DNA of 64,000 nucleotides, from assembly GCA_947179485.1 (NCBI GenBank), contig OX359250.1, positions 33,180,654 through 33,244,653 of the forward strand, written 5' to 3'. The position numbers and the translations under genes were made by a program. Origin of the DNA: Allacma fusca (taxonomy: Eukaryota; Arthropoda; Collembola; Symphypleona; Sminthuridae). Each line of letters starts with the position of its first letter. Position 1 is the stretch's first letter. This document shows, in pieces, positions 24,601 through 38,074 of this stretch. The notes under the pieces were generated by a model. The model saw only the letters and a list, made by a program, of their open reading frames with translations. It did no database searches and had not been told where the DNA came from.

Positions 24601-25475
24601 GTGTTTCCACAGAGCTGGAGTACATGTTAATATTCTAAACGTACATCACACGTCCACTCAAAATATTTTCACATTAAAGCCTCATTTCCACGGACTTTCT
24701 CCCCCCTCCCAGTATCTCGAATCTAATGTAGGTATAGATAGCTATAATTATAGCAATCTATTATATTCCGTTGCCCATAGCAAGTCCGAGTCTTCTATTA
24801 GGTCTGGATCTGTATAGTACGTCGCCTAGAGACTCCTCCAGTTACTATAGCTATATACTATATTCCCAGCTCCGGACCATATGTTAAAGCATATGACACT
24901 ATCGAACAGATAGGGAAAGTTTCCTATGAAATCCTCCGAGGCACATTGAGTCACACGTAGATGATTTCACTCTGGACTGGAGTAGTGGGCCCGAGCAGAC
25001 ATGCACATTGGGGCTCTCCGTCTCTCAACACTTGTTCCATGAGGACGTCCGTTTTTATTATGGAGTGACACTTGACATGATATATAAGCGGGAATTTGTA
25101 TTGAAAACTAATAACCGTCCATTTACTCCACTTTTCCCCCCTGTAATGACGTTACAACCTCCTCTCACAATTAGATACGCTCAAATGACATTAAATCGTT
25201 ACAAGCATTCATGGTTTATTCGTCGTAAATAATAGCACGGGATTGAGTAGAAATGCTATGGGATGTGGGTGTCAGTCACCGTACAGTACAATTTCAATTG
25301 CATTCCTTTCATATCAAATGGCTCTCGGCAGGAATGAGTCAGTATGAGGAAGCTGATAGCTTAACGCACTCTGTCACACTTTTAATTGCCCCTGGGAGGC
25401 TGGGAAGAAAAAATATAATGACTGTACATGGCTCTGTAAATGTAGTTAGTTAGTTTAATGATGGACACTTGGAAT
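20150..25475. other. mostly non-coding stretch
   Basis: Contains C11 at 20448-20458, the (AG)n at 21621 and CT-rich patches. A minus ATG frame at 20542-20763 (73 codons) is protein-like but has neither splice support nor a polyA signal. No gene assigned. Confidence 0.4.
21621..21654. repeat. (AG)n microsatellite
   Basis: 17 AG copies. Confidence 0.95.
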
Positions 25476-25739
25476 TCAAGGAAGCATGGAGAGCCCATGA
25501 CCTCTTGTGTATTCGTCCATGGAATTAGATGAAGAGTAGGAACAATTAAACGTGCCATTTACTCCTTCCCGGAGAAATACGGCAAGTGTAAATGTTCGAG
25601 TAAGTGTGTAGGAGTGAGTACTAAATGTTGGTGCTAAAGTATGGGATAGTACAAAAGGAAGGGGGTTGGAGAGGAAATTACTCCTTGTTTCTTTTATTAT
25701 CTCTTTCTTCGGACTGTTTAGCTTTCCTAACGTAATCAA
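25476..25739 (-). CDS. candidate exon, Ser/Thr-rich
   Basis: GTAGCTCTTTGCAG is a fair acceptor ending at 25740. The frame then runs 87 codons to a TGA, starting LITLGKLNSPKKEII, with a Ser/Thr-rich middle and NGTFNCSYSSS near the end. A GTAAAT donor part way along (after FLREG) is an alternative exon end. On the plus strand a GTAAGT also occurs inside it. No domain recognised. Confidence 0.18.
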   Translation of the reverse strand: MITLGKLNSPKKEIIKETRSNFLSNPLPFVLSHTLAPTFSTHSYTLTRTFTLAVFLREGVNGTFNCSYSSSNSMDEYTRGHGLSMLP

Positions 25740-25748
25740 CTGCAAAGA

Positions 25749-25772
25749 GCTACAAGCTACAAGCTACAAGCT
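25749..25772. repeat. 7-bp tandem repeat GCTACAA
   Basis: Three perfect copies plus a partial one, just outside the candidate acceptor at 25740. Confidence 0.9.
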
Positions 25773-25999
25773 GATACACACTTGTTATTAAATACAGTCG
25801 GAGGAAGCTCCTATAAAAGTTTGTATGCTCGAGAGGAAGTTAATGCCTCATTTATGTTGTGCATAGCTCCTTGTGTCTTACTCTTCGTTCGATTTATTCC
25901 TAGAATGTTTATCCTCGTCCGGAGCATTCATACTGCTCCTTGTTACTTGTGTCAGACCAGGAAGCTCATTAAATTAAAGGGCTTAGGGAGTACATTGTG

Positions 26000-27579
26000 C
26001 AGTTGCATTATAATTAACAAGTTCCCTCTGAATGTCACAGGAGCTCTTTAATGTTGTTCATCATTATCCTCACATGTAGGCATACAATTAAAATAGGAGG
26101 GTTATCAACAAGCCAAAGGAGCCTAGTGACTCGGAAAGAATAACCTTTTCTCCTGCTCTCAGTCGCATGCAATCCTCTCAGCTTATATGGACTGAGTCTG
26201 GCCCGACATGAAATCAAATTCACTCTTTCCTTCCTCTTTCTCCAACTTTCTCCTGATTTCCCACGCCGCCCCCCTCCCTACCCCTCCCCCGAAAATGTTT
26301 TCTCGTGATGTTATTGCATTAAAAGGAAGAGCATGCAAACATGATTGTAAAGCAGAGCTAGACACTACTGGAGTGAGGGCACACTAATAAGATACGAGTC
26401 GCATGCAACAGGGAAAGTCAGGCAGGGATGTATTTACTTGGGAGAGGAAAAGTAGGAAATATTTATTCCCATGTTATTAATGCAGTCTCCTCCTCCTCCG
26501 CCTGAACCATTCATCTGATGAGATGAGTTTATATTTGTATCTTCCACGATTTCAGGGGAAAGCAAGAAGAATTATTATAAGAATACTGGTGTGCTTTCGG
26601 AGTATTAAATAAAATTAACCAAGAGTCTGAAACAACTTCCTCGAACATACTCTCCCGGAATTGGGGATTTTCGTATGAGTTGTACATATATGTAGCTAAC
26701 TTAAACTATCTCACAATAAGCATCCATGGCCTTGTATCTACAGCTGAAGACAAAAGCCGCAAAAGTTGATAGAAAATGTTCTGGAAAAGTTTACCCCCAG
26801 AATTATGCTTTTGGAGTCATCTGTGAAAAGTAAACAGTATTCGTATGTTTCATCACAAAAGGGCGAAAGATGAAAAAAATTGTTTATTAAATTTCCTTTT
26901 AACGAATACAGCAAAATATTAAACAATGAAGAGCTCCCAGAAGTTCCTTCACATAGGGTTCCCACAATAACAATCTTACTTTCTCCTTTGTCATCTAATT
27001 TTCTCCTGTTCTCTGAAACTATTCTCCAGCAAAAGTCCTTCCTTGAGCTCCATGGATGTTTACATTTCTGCACGTGTGTGTGTAATAGCCAAAGAGAGCT
27101 GGCTCCCCAGTCCAGGCCTCGTTGCCCAGGAGTCCTTGGAACAATTGTATAACAGACTTAGTTTACACATGTAAATAAGTAATGGTTGTAATAATCTCAG
27201 AACGTTTGATATCCCTGATCATTAGTGACAAATGGTAATGTGAGCTTTTGTCACCGGACTGACAATGGCAGAATATTTAAGTCATTGTTGAAAGTCGGGG
27301 AATTTCTGAGGGAATTTCATGCAGAGACCCTGGAATGTCCCCCTCAATAGAAAACTCCTGACATTTATTAAAGAGACACTACGAGGAGACAATTTGATTT
27401 GAAAATAATAAGATTTGCCTGTGAGCAATGCAGTACTATTTCCATCTATGACTCTGGTCACTAGCCCCAGATCTCCTTGAGTTGAACAGCCATCAAGAGT
27501 TATCCTCATTGAGGAGGAATCTTTGGAGCGTGTGAGACTGCGGGTATAGTTCCCAAGTCCTCCTAATGATACCAGATAG
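26000..27579. other. non-coding stretch
   Basis: No credible exon. A minus frame at 27282-27635 (117 codons) is within chance length and overlaps the plus-strand candidate at 27580. Confidence 0.4.
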
Positions 27580-27638
27580 GGAGCGGAGCATAAGAGTGAT
27601 GAGACTTCCCGCACCAGACTACAGAGTTTATTCACTTG
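27580..27638 (+). CDS. candidate short exon with GTAAGT donor
   Basis: The acceptor is CTCCTAATGATACCAGATAG and the donor TTG|GTAAGT is at 27639. The 59 nt read GAEHKSDETSRTRLQSLFT plus two bases. A CTAAT branch-like motif lies close upstream. Just downstream (27666-27970) several frames on both strands are open in a GC-richer patch whose coding status I cannot decide. Confidence 0.2.
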
Positions 27639-28133
27639 GTAAGTGCAAGAGATGAAGGGAAAATTTTAATGGGGACCAAATGTAGCGCATTTGTGAAGTA
27701 GAATTAGAATGACGTTAAACATGTCTGTCTCCGTCCACGTAGTACAACTACTCTTGCTCATGAATACCCAACAGAGTGCTATCAGTTTTTCCCCCGGACG
27801 GGAATCCTCCATTTGTGGAGGAATCCAGTCCTCCTGGCCTCTTGGAGAAATCCACATCATGCAGAAAGCCACTGCAGAAAAACCCCATCCACTCATGTAG
27901 GACTGCTCGACGTACACTTGTGAGGGACTGGTCCACACACAGCACTTCCCTGCCTCATAATACTCGGTAATTTATGTAGGTAAATAGTACAGGGGGAATC
28001 TCCATGTGTACACATATGAGTTCCGCCAACATGCACATTAATGTGGAGGAATTCCCTAAAGTGTTCCCGAAGAGACCTTTCTGGAGCACATCACTCTATA
28101 ATTCTTCTATTGTACAGTCACTCAAGAGACACT

Positions 28134-28152
28134 GAGAGAGAGAGAGAGAGAG
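28134..28152. repeat. (GA)n microsatellite
   Basis: 9.5 GA copies. Confidence 0.95.
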
Positions 28153-29934
28153 TGAGGGAGAAAGCAGGGCGAATGGTCGAACTAGTTTCAGAATAGGATT
28201 TCCTCATCAGCCTAATTTACTCAACGATATCAATAGGAACCCATTCTTTACTCCTTTAAAGCCCTCATTGAAACAGCAGCATAGAAAACATACATACAAT
28301 AAAGGAATCCTGGAACGTCTTACAATGTCTCCACTGAAATCTGTTTTTATTCAGTTTTTCCTCTAAATTACTCAACACATAGATACATATGTATGTATGC
28401 TCCCATACTCACTCCCGTTTGTCTCAGACTCGGTCTACTGCTTCAGGTAAATTTCCCCTTATAATTGCTATGACGGTCAATGTGTCAACGTGTAATGGGA
28501 GGAATTCTAAATTCCAGGCATTGTACTACTGTAATGTGAAGGAAATTTGCAGAATTTAGGGGAGTAGAAACTTTGTCCGTGTGAAGGAAGTAGGTACTCT
28601 TTAGCGTTTACAGTTCTACTACTAGTTCCTCAGTGTTAATGTACTGTACTATGTTTATACCAGTACAAATGCTGCGAGTCTTGTAAACATGGATAGTTTA
28701 GGCTGATGACGGTACATGAAGTAGAGCAGGATACAAAATAACCAATGCACAGGTCCCCTTTAGGCAGGAGTGGAGTACAGTGAGGGATTCGTCATTGAGA
28801 ATTAATTCATTAAAGGTTAATCGAACGTTTGAAGTATACTTGAGGTGCGTCTTTCAAGTTCTATTTTTGAAGCCTTTGTATAATATCAACATTGGGAAGT
28901 TGACAGAAACTTCAAACATTTATTGATAATGCTCAGTCATATTATGATATAAGAAATTGTAACGGCTGGGGTGGAATAATTCGAGGGAAGGTGAAGGAAT
29001 ATTTTGGATGTCTTCATAATTCCTTCTTAGGTTCTGGGGTCTCCCTGGAGCTTATTGTGTCTGTTCCAGGGGGTGGTGTAAAATTGACTGGGTCATATGA
29101 GTTGTGGGAATTTAAGTTGAGGACACTTCAGAATAAATTCTTCCCACTGAAGAAGTTCATTAGATACTCTGGGAATGGAAAATTCCGTCTGTAATAATTA
29201 TTTATACATTGGCAGGAGCCCTCTCAGTTATGGGAGGGGGGGATGAGATACGGACTTGGAGTTGCCAGGAGGATAAATGACATATGCTTAGCATTTTAGG
29301 GTCTATAATTCCTATCGATTATTCATCAGACATGGGACGTTAGGCTCCACCGTCACTTGTACCGTACTCAATTCATACATATCCCATGAATGTAAATCCA
29401 CTTTATTAAATCATTTCCAGCGTGCCACATCCCTTACAAATATTAATCAAACATCTCATCTCATTGGCACAAAGGCCCCTTCTCCCTCTCTTTTTCCTAA
29501 ACAAAACAACTCTCAGGATCTTCCATGCGAGCCCCCATGTGCAAATACTGTCGAGGCAGAGAGTCGAGGGAGATAAATTTATGGTAGGAATCTTAAACCA
29601 AATGATGTGAATCTGGTGGAGGTACTTTGGTTCAATTCGTTAAAAGTTTTCCTCTTGTCTTAAACTATGGGAGGGCTTTGGATATCAAAGTTTATGCTCA
29701 GAATTCAGGCTAATATTCCTTCCTTCTGAGGAATCAAATACATGAACCTTGGCACGGGACCTTCCAGAGATAACTGTACGGAATGCGTCAAAAAACGACA
29801 CTAAAAGTCTTCAGAGCTGTTCAAGAAGGACTTTAAAAAAAATATTTTTCCTAGTAAAAGAAATTCGAGCAAGAGGGATTTCTAGAGAGGTGCATCCCGT
29901 GACAAGCACTCTCTACATTACCTCTCCTCACGCT

Positions 29935-29964
29935 TCTCTCTCTCTCTCTCTCTCTCCCTCTCTC
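29935..29964. repeat. (TC)n microsatellite
   Basis: TC tract with one interruption near its 3' end. Confidence 0.93.
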
Positions 29965-30751
29965 CCAACATCTTTCCTTGTGGAGAAAGTTCCATCACAT
30001 GAGATGAGTCAGGGCTTTTGAGCCACCACCTTTTTTTTCATCAAAATGACAGTCCCACTTTTTCCATCCAATTAAAAATATGAGTTTTGGCCTGTAAAAA
30101 TGAGAGAGAAACATTAGAATTGTGAGATGTCGGTTTGGAATTTATCCGTCAGCATAAAATTGTAAAACGTGGAGAAATTGGCTTACTTATGCAGAAAAAC
30201 TACAGACACAAATCTTTTCGTTAGTCGTCATGATACAGTTTTCAAAAGAAAACTTGCTCCATTTTCCAAACACTTTCTTCCTCTGACATAATCAGGAGTA
30301 GTACTGCCATGTCTAGGTGTATCCCTGCTCACGGTATCTCTTCCAGAGATGGTTTCACATTCCCACAGTACGATTTACGGGTGAGACAGTGATGTGAGAC
30401 GGAGAAGGCTCGAGGGGAGATAGTTTTCCCCTCAGTTAGACATATTAGCCAAGGTATTATATCCTAGTGACATGGAAGTCATGCTCAAATATACATATCT
30501 ACAGGCTGGATTTGTTCCTAAGGATTGCCTTCACGGGGAGTGGAACTTCCCAATCTCCAGCTCCTCCGTCCTCACAAAAATAAGCTGGGTTGCATATTTC
30601 TTATAATTTCTTATGAGCTGACTCCTTCCATCCAAATGACAATAATTTTCCCTCTCTGGAAGGAAGTTCCCCCAAAAAAAACAGAAGCGACAATTAAATT
30701 CATTTTCAAATTTCTTACAGTTGACGCAGGTTTAAAATTTTGAAGTCCTTA

Positions 30752-30770
30752 TTTTTTTTTAAAAAAAAAA
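30752..30770. repeat. T9A10 palindrome
   Basis: Nine T directly followed by ten A, a perfect self-complementary tract. A near-identical element occurs at 33502. Confidence 0.95.
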
Positions 30771-30843
30771 GGGAGCACTATCCGGCTCCTGCAATCCATT
30801 CCGCTCTATTTCAAAATTTACAGCCCCGGTCTCTCTTCCATAG

Positions 30844-30893
30844 TAAAGCCCATCAGGATTTCCGCTCCTCTGCTCCATAGGAGAAAAGTGAGA
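30844..30893 (+). CDS. candidate 50-nt exon
   Basis: CCCGGTCTCTCTTCCATAG is a strong acceptor and GTAAGT at 30894 a strong donor. Of three frames only one is open, reading KPIRISAPLLHRRKVR. No partner exon found and no domain. Confidence 0.17.
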
Positions 30894-31101
30894 GTAAGTG
30901 TGTACATTATGTATGTGTGGATGGATACATGTAGGTGCGTTTGTATGTACACAGTATGTAAGTGCCTATTGAGAATCCCTCTAGATAAATCCAGGTGTTA
31001 TTAATATGTTATTATTTTCATTCGCTCAAACCAACTTGAGGATTGGGATGGAACTTGCTCCAGGAAAAAATGTGACTGAAAGGAAGCCACAATTATTTGA
31101 G

Positions 31102-31118
31102 GAGAGAGAGAGAGAGAG
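31102..31118. repeat. (GA)n microsatellite
   Basis: 8.5 GA copies. Confidence 0.93.
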
Positions 31119-32331
31119 TCACTGAAGCTACTTCCCATCCATTGTAACATTGTGGGATATTTACGCATAAGCATTTATATCCCCGAACCGCACACTCAGG
31201 TGTATTCTATGCAATTAATAAATGGAATGTTACAATGGAGCTCTCCACATAATGAATGTGCGCATTAGGATCTCATCAAGTCACCCAGTTTCAATAGAAT
31301 GAGTATTTAGCAGGAGAGTTGTATGCAACTCAGGGCTGTCAACAATTTTGTTCCTCCTAAAAGCAGTGACTGAACCTTCAATATGAATCCGTAATGATCC
31401 AATCACGGACTGCCAGTCCTATTGAAGATGTCCCAGCCTCAGTGCCCTCCCATCCCACTGACTGTAAACATCAGAGTGGAGGAGTAAGACATGAAAGATT
31501 GGAGAATCATTTGAGCTGACTCGGAATTAAAGGGTTCTCCGAACTTGAATTAATTAAGTCAGCAGAAGGTTAAACACGAATCGCTACACAACATCCACAA
31601 TTTTCCCTACCCTACTTAATTACATGCACATACCTATGTAGATATCTCGGCCAGCTATAATTATGTCACATACGGATTTGACACATTTGGAAGGATTTAC
31701 TATCGGAGTAATAAAAACAAAACCAAATTCATTAAAATATCATAGAGCCTTTTAGAAACGTAGCCGAGCTTCTATAAATCTCAGTTCAAAGACTTGATGT
31801 ATGAGGAATTCGGAGCACTCAAATAATTACAGTAGGTGTACTCTCAGCACCACTTATCCGAAGAAGTACATTTCCCGGCCTCTTGAAAAAGAAACCATTT
31901 TGCTATGGGATTGCCTCTCTATTAGTAGAAGCAGCCAAGCTGTAAGGATTTTGAAAAGGTGAAAGACTAATAATTATTTTTGCTGGAATGCTAAGCTTGA
32001 AACTACAATTTTGTATGGAACTTGCATAATTTAAAGGGACCTTGGATATTTTAAAAGGAGCTATTTACTAGCTGATTTAATACTGCATAGTATGTAGTTA
32101 CATTCAAAAGACATGAATGGGAATGAGTCAAATTTGGGGTGGCGGAGTTAGCTAGAATTAGACATGTATACATATCTCCTCAGAATAAATGAGACACGTT
32201 AAACTTACAGAGTACACAATAAGACGAGCTATTGCAGGGGAAAAATGTTTGGCGAGGCTCATTTTTAAAATATCTGAGACAAGCCTAAGTAGTAAAACTG
32301 AGAAATGGCAGAGATTCACAAGATCCTCTTC

Positions 32332-32334
<3 letters not shown>

Positions 32335-32362
<28 letters not shown>
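32335..32362. repeat. (TC)n microsatellite
   Basis: 14 TC copies. Confidence 0.95.
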
Positions 32363-33118
32363 GCCTCTACCTTTACCAGTTGAGTTACCTCTTCTTCCTC
32401 TCTGTGTCTCTAAGAACTACAGTAGAGATTTTTTTCCCCTCTGCATTCCACCTTGCGCACTGGCATTGAGAAAAACTATATTCGAAGCTATTTGTATCTC
32501 CAGACCGCATTTTTGTGTCCAATGTCTAATATTTTTGTTCGCGCTTTCTCCCCTTTCTTTTCATTTTTTCCTGAAAGGGCTGGAACGCTCTTGGGAAGAC
32601 AAATAGGGAGAATGTTGACAATCAAGATTTCCCGAGAAATTCTAATTTTATTTATTTTCCTGAGTGCAACTTTTCACACTTCCCACAACACCATTTCCAG
32701 ATGAACAGTCAAAAGATATGGAGCTAATAAAGATCCTCGTATTTTCCCGCCCAATTGGAACCACCGATCTCTGACAGGGAATTTTCTCAATTTTAGATTT
32801 ATGACCGAACATCTTTCCATGAGATATGCATATCCGGAAGCATCTGGTTTTACGAAGGTGGGTCTGCTGTGGCTTTTTAAATGACACTTCAAAATTCTGG
32901 GAGTCGTATTGAAGGGAACCGAACTTTCTGAAGATTTTCCACGGCACCCTTTAGAATTTGATGTATACTTATTCTGAGAATTTTTCCAGCCGCTTTTTTC
33001 ATAAATTTTTTTTTCTCAACTCACTATATTTACATAATGGCAAAAGTTTAATTGAAACGCTGACTTGAACCTTGGTTGACTTCAATCAGACAATGTACTG
33101 TCAACGGTTTTGTCTGTG

Positions 33119-33146
33119 CATTTAATTACATAAGAGTAATTAAATG
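33119..33146. repeat. perfect 11-bp inverted repeat
   Basis: CATTTAATTAC and GTAATTAAATG around a 6-nt loop. Confidence 0.9.
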
Positions 33147-33501
33147 ACGTTGAATTCAAATAAATGTAAGAAAAAATTAGTAATTAGCTCATGTTGTTGA
33201 TGAGCATGATCAAAGGTTAAATTCCACTTGTCAACTACAATGTTTACCTTTACTCTCAGAAATTTCCAGGGTAAAGACTTTCACATTTTTGTATTACATT
33301 TTGTTCTACTTTTTTTTCCTTACTAGAATAGATTTTTTAAAATCCAGAATCTTTTTAGGGGGAGAGATGTGGGAACAATAAAGTCAGTTTTAACTCATTG
33401 TTGACTTTCCTTTTTAATTAAAATCTTCCAGTAGATTTATTTAGTCCAAATGCGCCTGAATAATTATCTCAATGATATTTCACATTCAAAGAATTAAGCT
33501 G

Positions 33502-33519
33502 TTTTTTTTTAAAAAAAAA
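33502..33519. repeat. T9A9 palindrome
   Basis: Nine T directly followed by nine A; second copy of the element type seen at 30752. Confidence 0.95.
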
Positions 33520-35603
33520 GTGTTTTACAGTGTATAGAGTAAATGAATGGAAAATATTGTTTCAATTTTGGAAAGTACAAAATTAGGTTAGGTTGAACTT
33601 ATAGGTTATCTAAGAGTGTGTTAATAGTGAGAACGTGACTTTTTTTTAGGTTCAAAGAAAAATTGAGTCTAGTTTAAAAAGTAGGAATTGATATAATTTG
33701 AGGAATTCTGCATGATTAAATTCCCATGATAAAGAATTACCGGCATAATTTTCTTTCCAAAGTAATTTCAGGTATTTATATTTGGATGTAAGCCTTCCAA
33801 ACAATGCATGCCTGATGAGAACTAAGTGCCTGGTTGTAATGCTATTGTAGGAAAGCTTATTATATGAAGTAATGACCGAAGAATATAAAGTTTTCCCTAA
33901 AAGCACCATGAATGCCCCAACTGTTGTAATTTGATGTGGAGCGATGTAAGCTTCTGTGAACTTGAAAGGCTGGAATTCATTTTTGGGAAATATGCATTTT
34001 ACGGGGCTCCCTGGAAAGAATGCAATGTAGAAGAAACATAAAAAGGAAATGGAATTCATACTCTCAACTCATTCATTTCATTTTTAGCCTTTTTACTTGC
34101 TCTCTCCCCCCCCCTCTCTTCGAAACCGAAGGTGGTTTTGTTTGTTAGGCTTTGACATTGCTAATGTAATATTATTTTGAAACCCTTCGTACATGCCGGG
34201 GAACCTCACTACGGCTGTATCCGTTTAAATCGTTTACTCTAACTTCCCTGAACTGGCATTTCCGTTGGGTTTCGACAGAAAAACTCTGAATGTACAGACT
34301 GCCCAGTCCTCTGAGACGGCCAGTGTATGCAACAGGGTCTCAAAATAAAAAAAAAAGAAAGGAAATTGGAAAACTCCCTCAGAGTAATTGTAATTATAAT
34401 GGTTTTATTATCGTTTCAATTGTGCCCAAATAAAAATTTTCAAGGGAAAGAGATATCAAAGTGGTTCGGCAGACCGGACAGAATAATGGGTTACTTATAA
34501 AAATTCCCTCCGCTCCATCCTTATTCTGTGAGAGCTGAGTCTCCTTGATTAGCCAAAGAATAGCTGAATAAATTCACTATAGGAAATTCCCAGAGCAGCA
34601 GGAGATCCTTATGCAAGTACCAAAACCATAAACGTCTCGTTATGAGCTCCTACTCCGACGTCGGAAGGGAAAGGAGAGGATTCCATCTCGCTCTCTCCCT
34701 CCCCGTAATAATACGGATACTAGTGGCTACTAGGAATTACTCTGCTCTTCTTATTCTTCCAACAGAAAGGAACACAACCATCGGTCTTGATTTATACGAC
34801 TGGGACCCATTCATCCTTTATTCCTCCTCTGCCTCATCTTTCCGCTTGACTCTCTCCTTTCTTCCTGTTTTATAATTCCGAGCCACCTATCAAAAATGTG
34901 TGGAAATTCTTTTACAACATTAACAAAACAAACCCAGAATCAAGAGGAGTCCACACTTTGTAGCCATTCCGTCCACCTGTGGGTGCTCTTACGCGTCAGT
35001 TCCAGGATCCAGTCCGGAACCATAGCCTGAGTGAGAATTACATAACTACTGCACACATTAGTCCCAGCCCCCAAAGAAAGTCTCCGTACTTTCCCCATAC
35101 ATAGATACATATATCGTACCAATTACAAAAAGCCAGGACAAGTTTCTCCAAAACGTAAATCACATTTGGGAAGAATTCCCGACGATGTATAGAGTCGATC
35201 TTGAAAAGATATTGAAGTTTCTAACTTTTCTTACTCTGTTTTCCCCTTCCTTCTGAGCCCACCAACCCAGGGAGCCTGATGGGAGGGGAAAAAATCTCAT
35301 TTGTGACATTCAATTCCAGTTAGATCCATTGAGAAATAAATGCTTAGAGAACTATGACATGGATGTACATACTCAATTGTAAATATATAATTTAAAAAAT
35401 AGCACGTACTGGTAACTTTTCCGAAAGTATTTCTCTTTTGTAAGATTCTCCAAAAGTTAGGAACGTTCAAATTTTAAAGCGGGCTTGATTGAAAAAAGAT
35501 ATAGATATGTAACTACATAGTCATACTTTCACTCCTAGAGCCCAGTAAGTCATTTACATGAAGGCAAGGAAAGTTTGAAGAGTTATAGTTCCAGGGTTTT
35601 TTA

Positions 35604-35607
<4 letters not shown>

Positions 35608-35662
<55 letters not shown>
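35608..35662. repeat. (GA)n microsatellite, longest pure tract
   Basis: 27.5 uninterrupted GA copies. Confidence 0.97.
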
Positions 35663-35664
<2 letters not shown>

Positions 35665-36370
35665 AATATGAAGAGATACAAGATCCTCTATGTATATGTA
35701 TCTACATTTGTGATCATAACTTTTAACTGCTTTTCCAAGTTTAAATAAATCACTGCTTCTGGTTTTTGATAGAACCCCCGAGGGTCGGGACTTTGCACAA
35801 TAATGTTTACATTGCAGAGACAAGAGAAATTTGATGGGAACTATAAAGAACCAGTTCTTCCCTTATGGCCGTGTCTTCAGAATACGGCTCTGAACTAACT
35901 CTTGAGAGGCTAAACTCCCAGTCTCAGTGAAAGCTGAGGCCCTGTTGTTGAAACTTTGTATTTGATAATGCTTAGCTCATTTTTAATGTAAGTTTGATTC
36001 GTGGGTTATTGTTCTCCTCAAGTTTGGATGTGAAGATTTAATTGTGTATTCATAACATATTGTCCTGAATGCTCTTGGCATGGGAGGAAATGAAAATTGA
36101 ATTAGGTTTGAGAGTGTGACTGCTTGAGTTCCTGGGGTCCGGAGCAGACTCTGTGTACTCTTTGTCAATGGGAGACGCGGTGCTGAATAATTTTGGCCTT
36201 GATCACTGCCAAACTCCAGGATTATAATCCAAACAGGCACGAAATGTACTGTAATGACACACCGCACAATTAACTCACTTTCCCTCTGACTTTCTCATCA
36301 GGGACAAACATACAATCATTTGTAGCAGCCTCTCCCGCTCCGTTTTCAAACACGTTTTGCATCATTACAG

Positions 36371-36578
36371 AGCACACACATACGGAATTAACAAGAACTC
36401 TCTCACAAGTACTTCGACAGATAGAAAGTGTGTAATTATGCTTTCTAGGGACGGTCCCTGGGTGCAGTCTCTCTATTGGTGGAAAGTTGGGGCTTTCTCC
36501 CGGAGCAAATACACACTCACCGTTAGAATTTATTTACTTTCACCTTTAGAAACTCCGTATACTTTAACTGGGAAGTAA
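36371..36578 (+). CDS. candidate exon, one of the best supported after the main gene
   Basis: CACGTTTTGCATCATTACAG is a very good acceptor. The frame entered after one base runs 68 codons, starting AHTYGINKNSLTSTSTDRKC, through LYWWKVGAFSRSKYTLTVRI, to YTLTGK and a TAA at 36576. A GTAACG beginning at 36575 could instead be a donor. A second frame is open for only about 19 codons. The YWWK and YTLTVRIY stretches look like beta strands, but no family was recognised. Confidence 0.25.
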
Positions 36579-37079
36579 CGAGTTGGGTTAAGTGTAGCCT
36601 CTATTTTCCATCATATACATTGCCCGGAACAAATGAATAGAAAGAATAGATTGTGTGTGTGTATTTTCATTCATGAATTTCTCCATAGACCCTTTCCTCA
36701 TCCATTGAATTCTCTCCAAGAGAGGCAAGTCCTATGTTTGCATCCAGGAACTGCACAAATAGTACCGGACTGATACACACACGCTCTCTCCCCCGAATAA
36801 GAATACTCGCCTCCTCATGATCCATTTCCAGAGTCTCTAATAGATCCTAGTCTCCCAAAAGGACTCCACGCGTTCGCAGTCTGTAGCTCCAGCACTGTGT
36901 AAACTCAAGTGCATGTATGGAACTTTCCTAACTTTTTTTTTTTTGCTGGGGAGAAATGGTGAAAACACTCGAGGAATCTGAAGGAATCTATGGGAGGAAC
37001 GAAGGAATCCTGCGACCATTATATGTTCCGAGGCAATCTACAGGTTTCAGTTCCGTCAAGTCCTTGCACATGTTTGACT

Positions 37080-37081
<2 letters not shown>

Positions 37082-37122
<41 letters not shown>
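37082..37122. repeat. (GA)n microsatellite
   Basis: 20.5 uninterrupted GA copies. Confidence 0.97.
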
Positions 37123-37125
<3 letters not shown>

Positions 37126-37349
37126 AGAAAAAAACAAGTAAAAGGGAAATAGCATTTGTTACACTCCTACATATATATTTACAGCTATACCAATTATACT
37201 CTTAGGATACTGACTTGTTTGAAGTTATAGGAGAAGTAGTGTCACACTCTAGAAGAGCCTGTGCTTCAGCTACCATAGAAGTTCCTTGCTATTACTGGAA
37301 CTATTACCAATTGGAAAATCCACAGTTTTTTTCCCTCGCTTGAAAGAGA

Positions 37350-37376
<27 letters not shown>
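37350..37376. repeat. (AC)n microsatellite
   Basis: 13.5 AC copies. Confidence 0.95.
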
Positions 37377-37380
<4 letters not shown>

Positions 37381-37876
37381 TTTGTATGTATTCAAAGTCT
37401 CCATTGTGAGTTCATGGGGTTGGAAAAAATTCAAGGGAAAAATTATCTTTTTTTTTCCGTATACATCACATGTGGTGACTAGGGTTCGGGACCTTATTGC
37501 TTTCTAACACCTTCATTTATCCTGGTTACTCCAACAAGCTCCGTCTCCCTTGGAAAGCCATATCTCTACAAATACTGGGACATAATCATGCACTCTCATC
37601 ATGTAATTCTTAGCTCAGGCAAAGTTAGTATTCTTAATTAGGAGAACCCCCAGTGGTTATTTTGTGTTTATGTGGCTCCTCTCTCCATGAATAGGAAGGA
37701 ATCCAGTCAGTCGGGTCGATACCATTATTATTACACTCCAAGGCATTATCTCTCCTCTCTTCCTATCTCCTTGATGCTGAGAGCCCAGAAAGGATATCCT
37801 ACTCCATGTGAGTCAGACGAGAGCTCCCACTAAAACCATGACTCCTTCCAACCACTACTTTATGTCATCACTACGG

Positions 37877-37892
37877 CACACACACACACACA
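37877..37892. repeat. (CA)n microsatellite
   Basis: 8 CA copies. Confidence 0.93.
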
Positions 37893-38074
37893 AAAAACCC
37901 GGCTCACATATTTCCTTGTATTGTCACTAGGAATCTACTCAGAGGATCTAATGAAAGGAAAATAGGGTCAGGAAAAATTATAGAATATAGGTCAGGGGAC
38001 AGCAAGGGAATTTACTAAGGGAGTTACTTTATCTATAGAAAAGTACGAGATGCTACCCAGAATGTCCCTTCGCA

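Larger units (their letters stand above)
28200..36300. other. mostly non-coding stretch
   Basis: AT-rich, with GA/CT microsatellites, the two T9A9 palindromes and an 11-bp hairpin. The 135-codon minus frame at 33652-34059 starts with a hydrophobic run but contains no motif and is within the chance range. One exon candidate at 30844 is listed separately. Confidence 0.45.

Noticed and set aside
27666-27971. GC-richer patch with long frames on both strands
   Set aside because: At least four frames are open together, as expected from few stop codons in GC-richer DNA. No frame has a good acceptor and donor.
33652-34059. 135-codon minus frame beginning with a hydrophobic, signal-like stretch
   Set aside because: No cysteine pattern, domain, splice or polyA support; expected by chance at this size.
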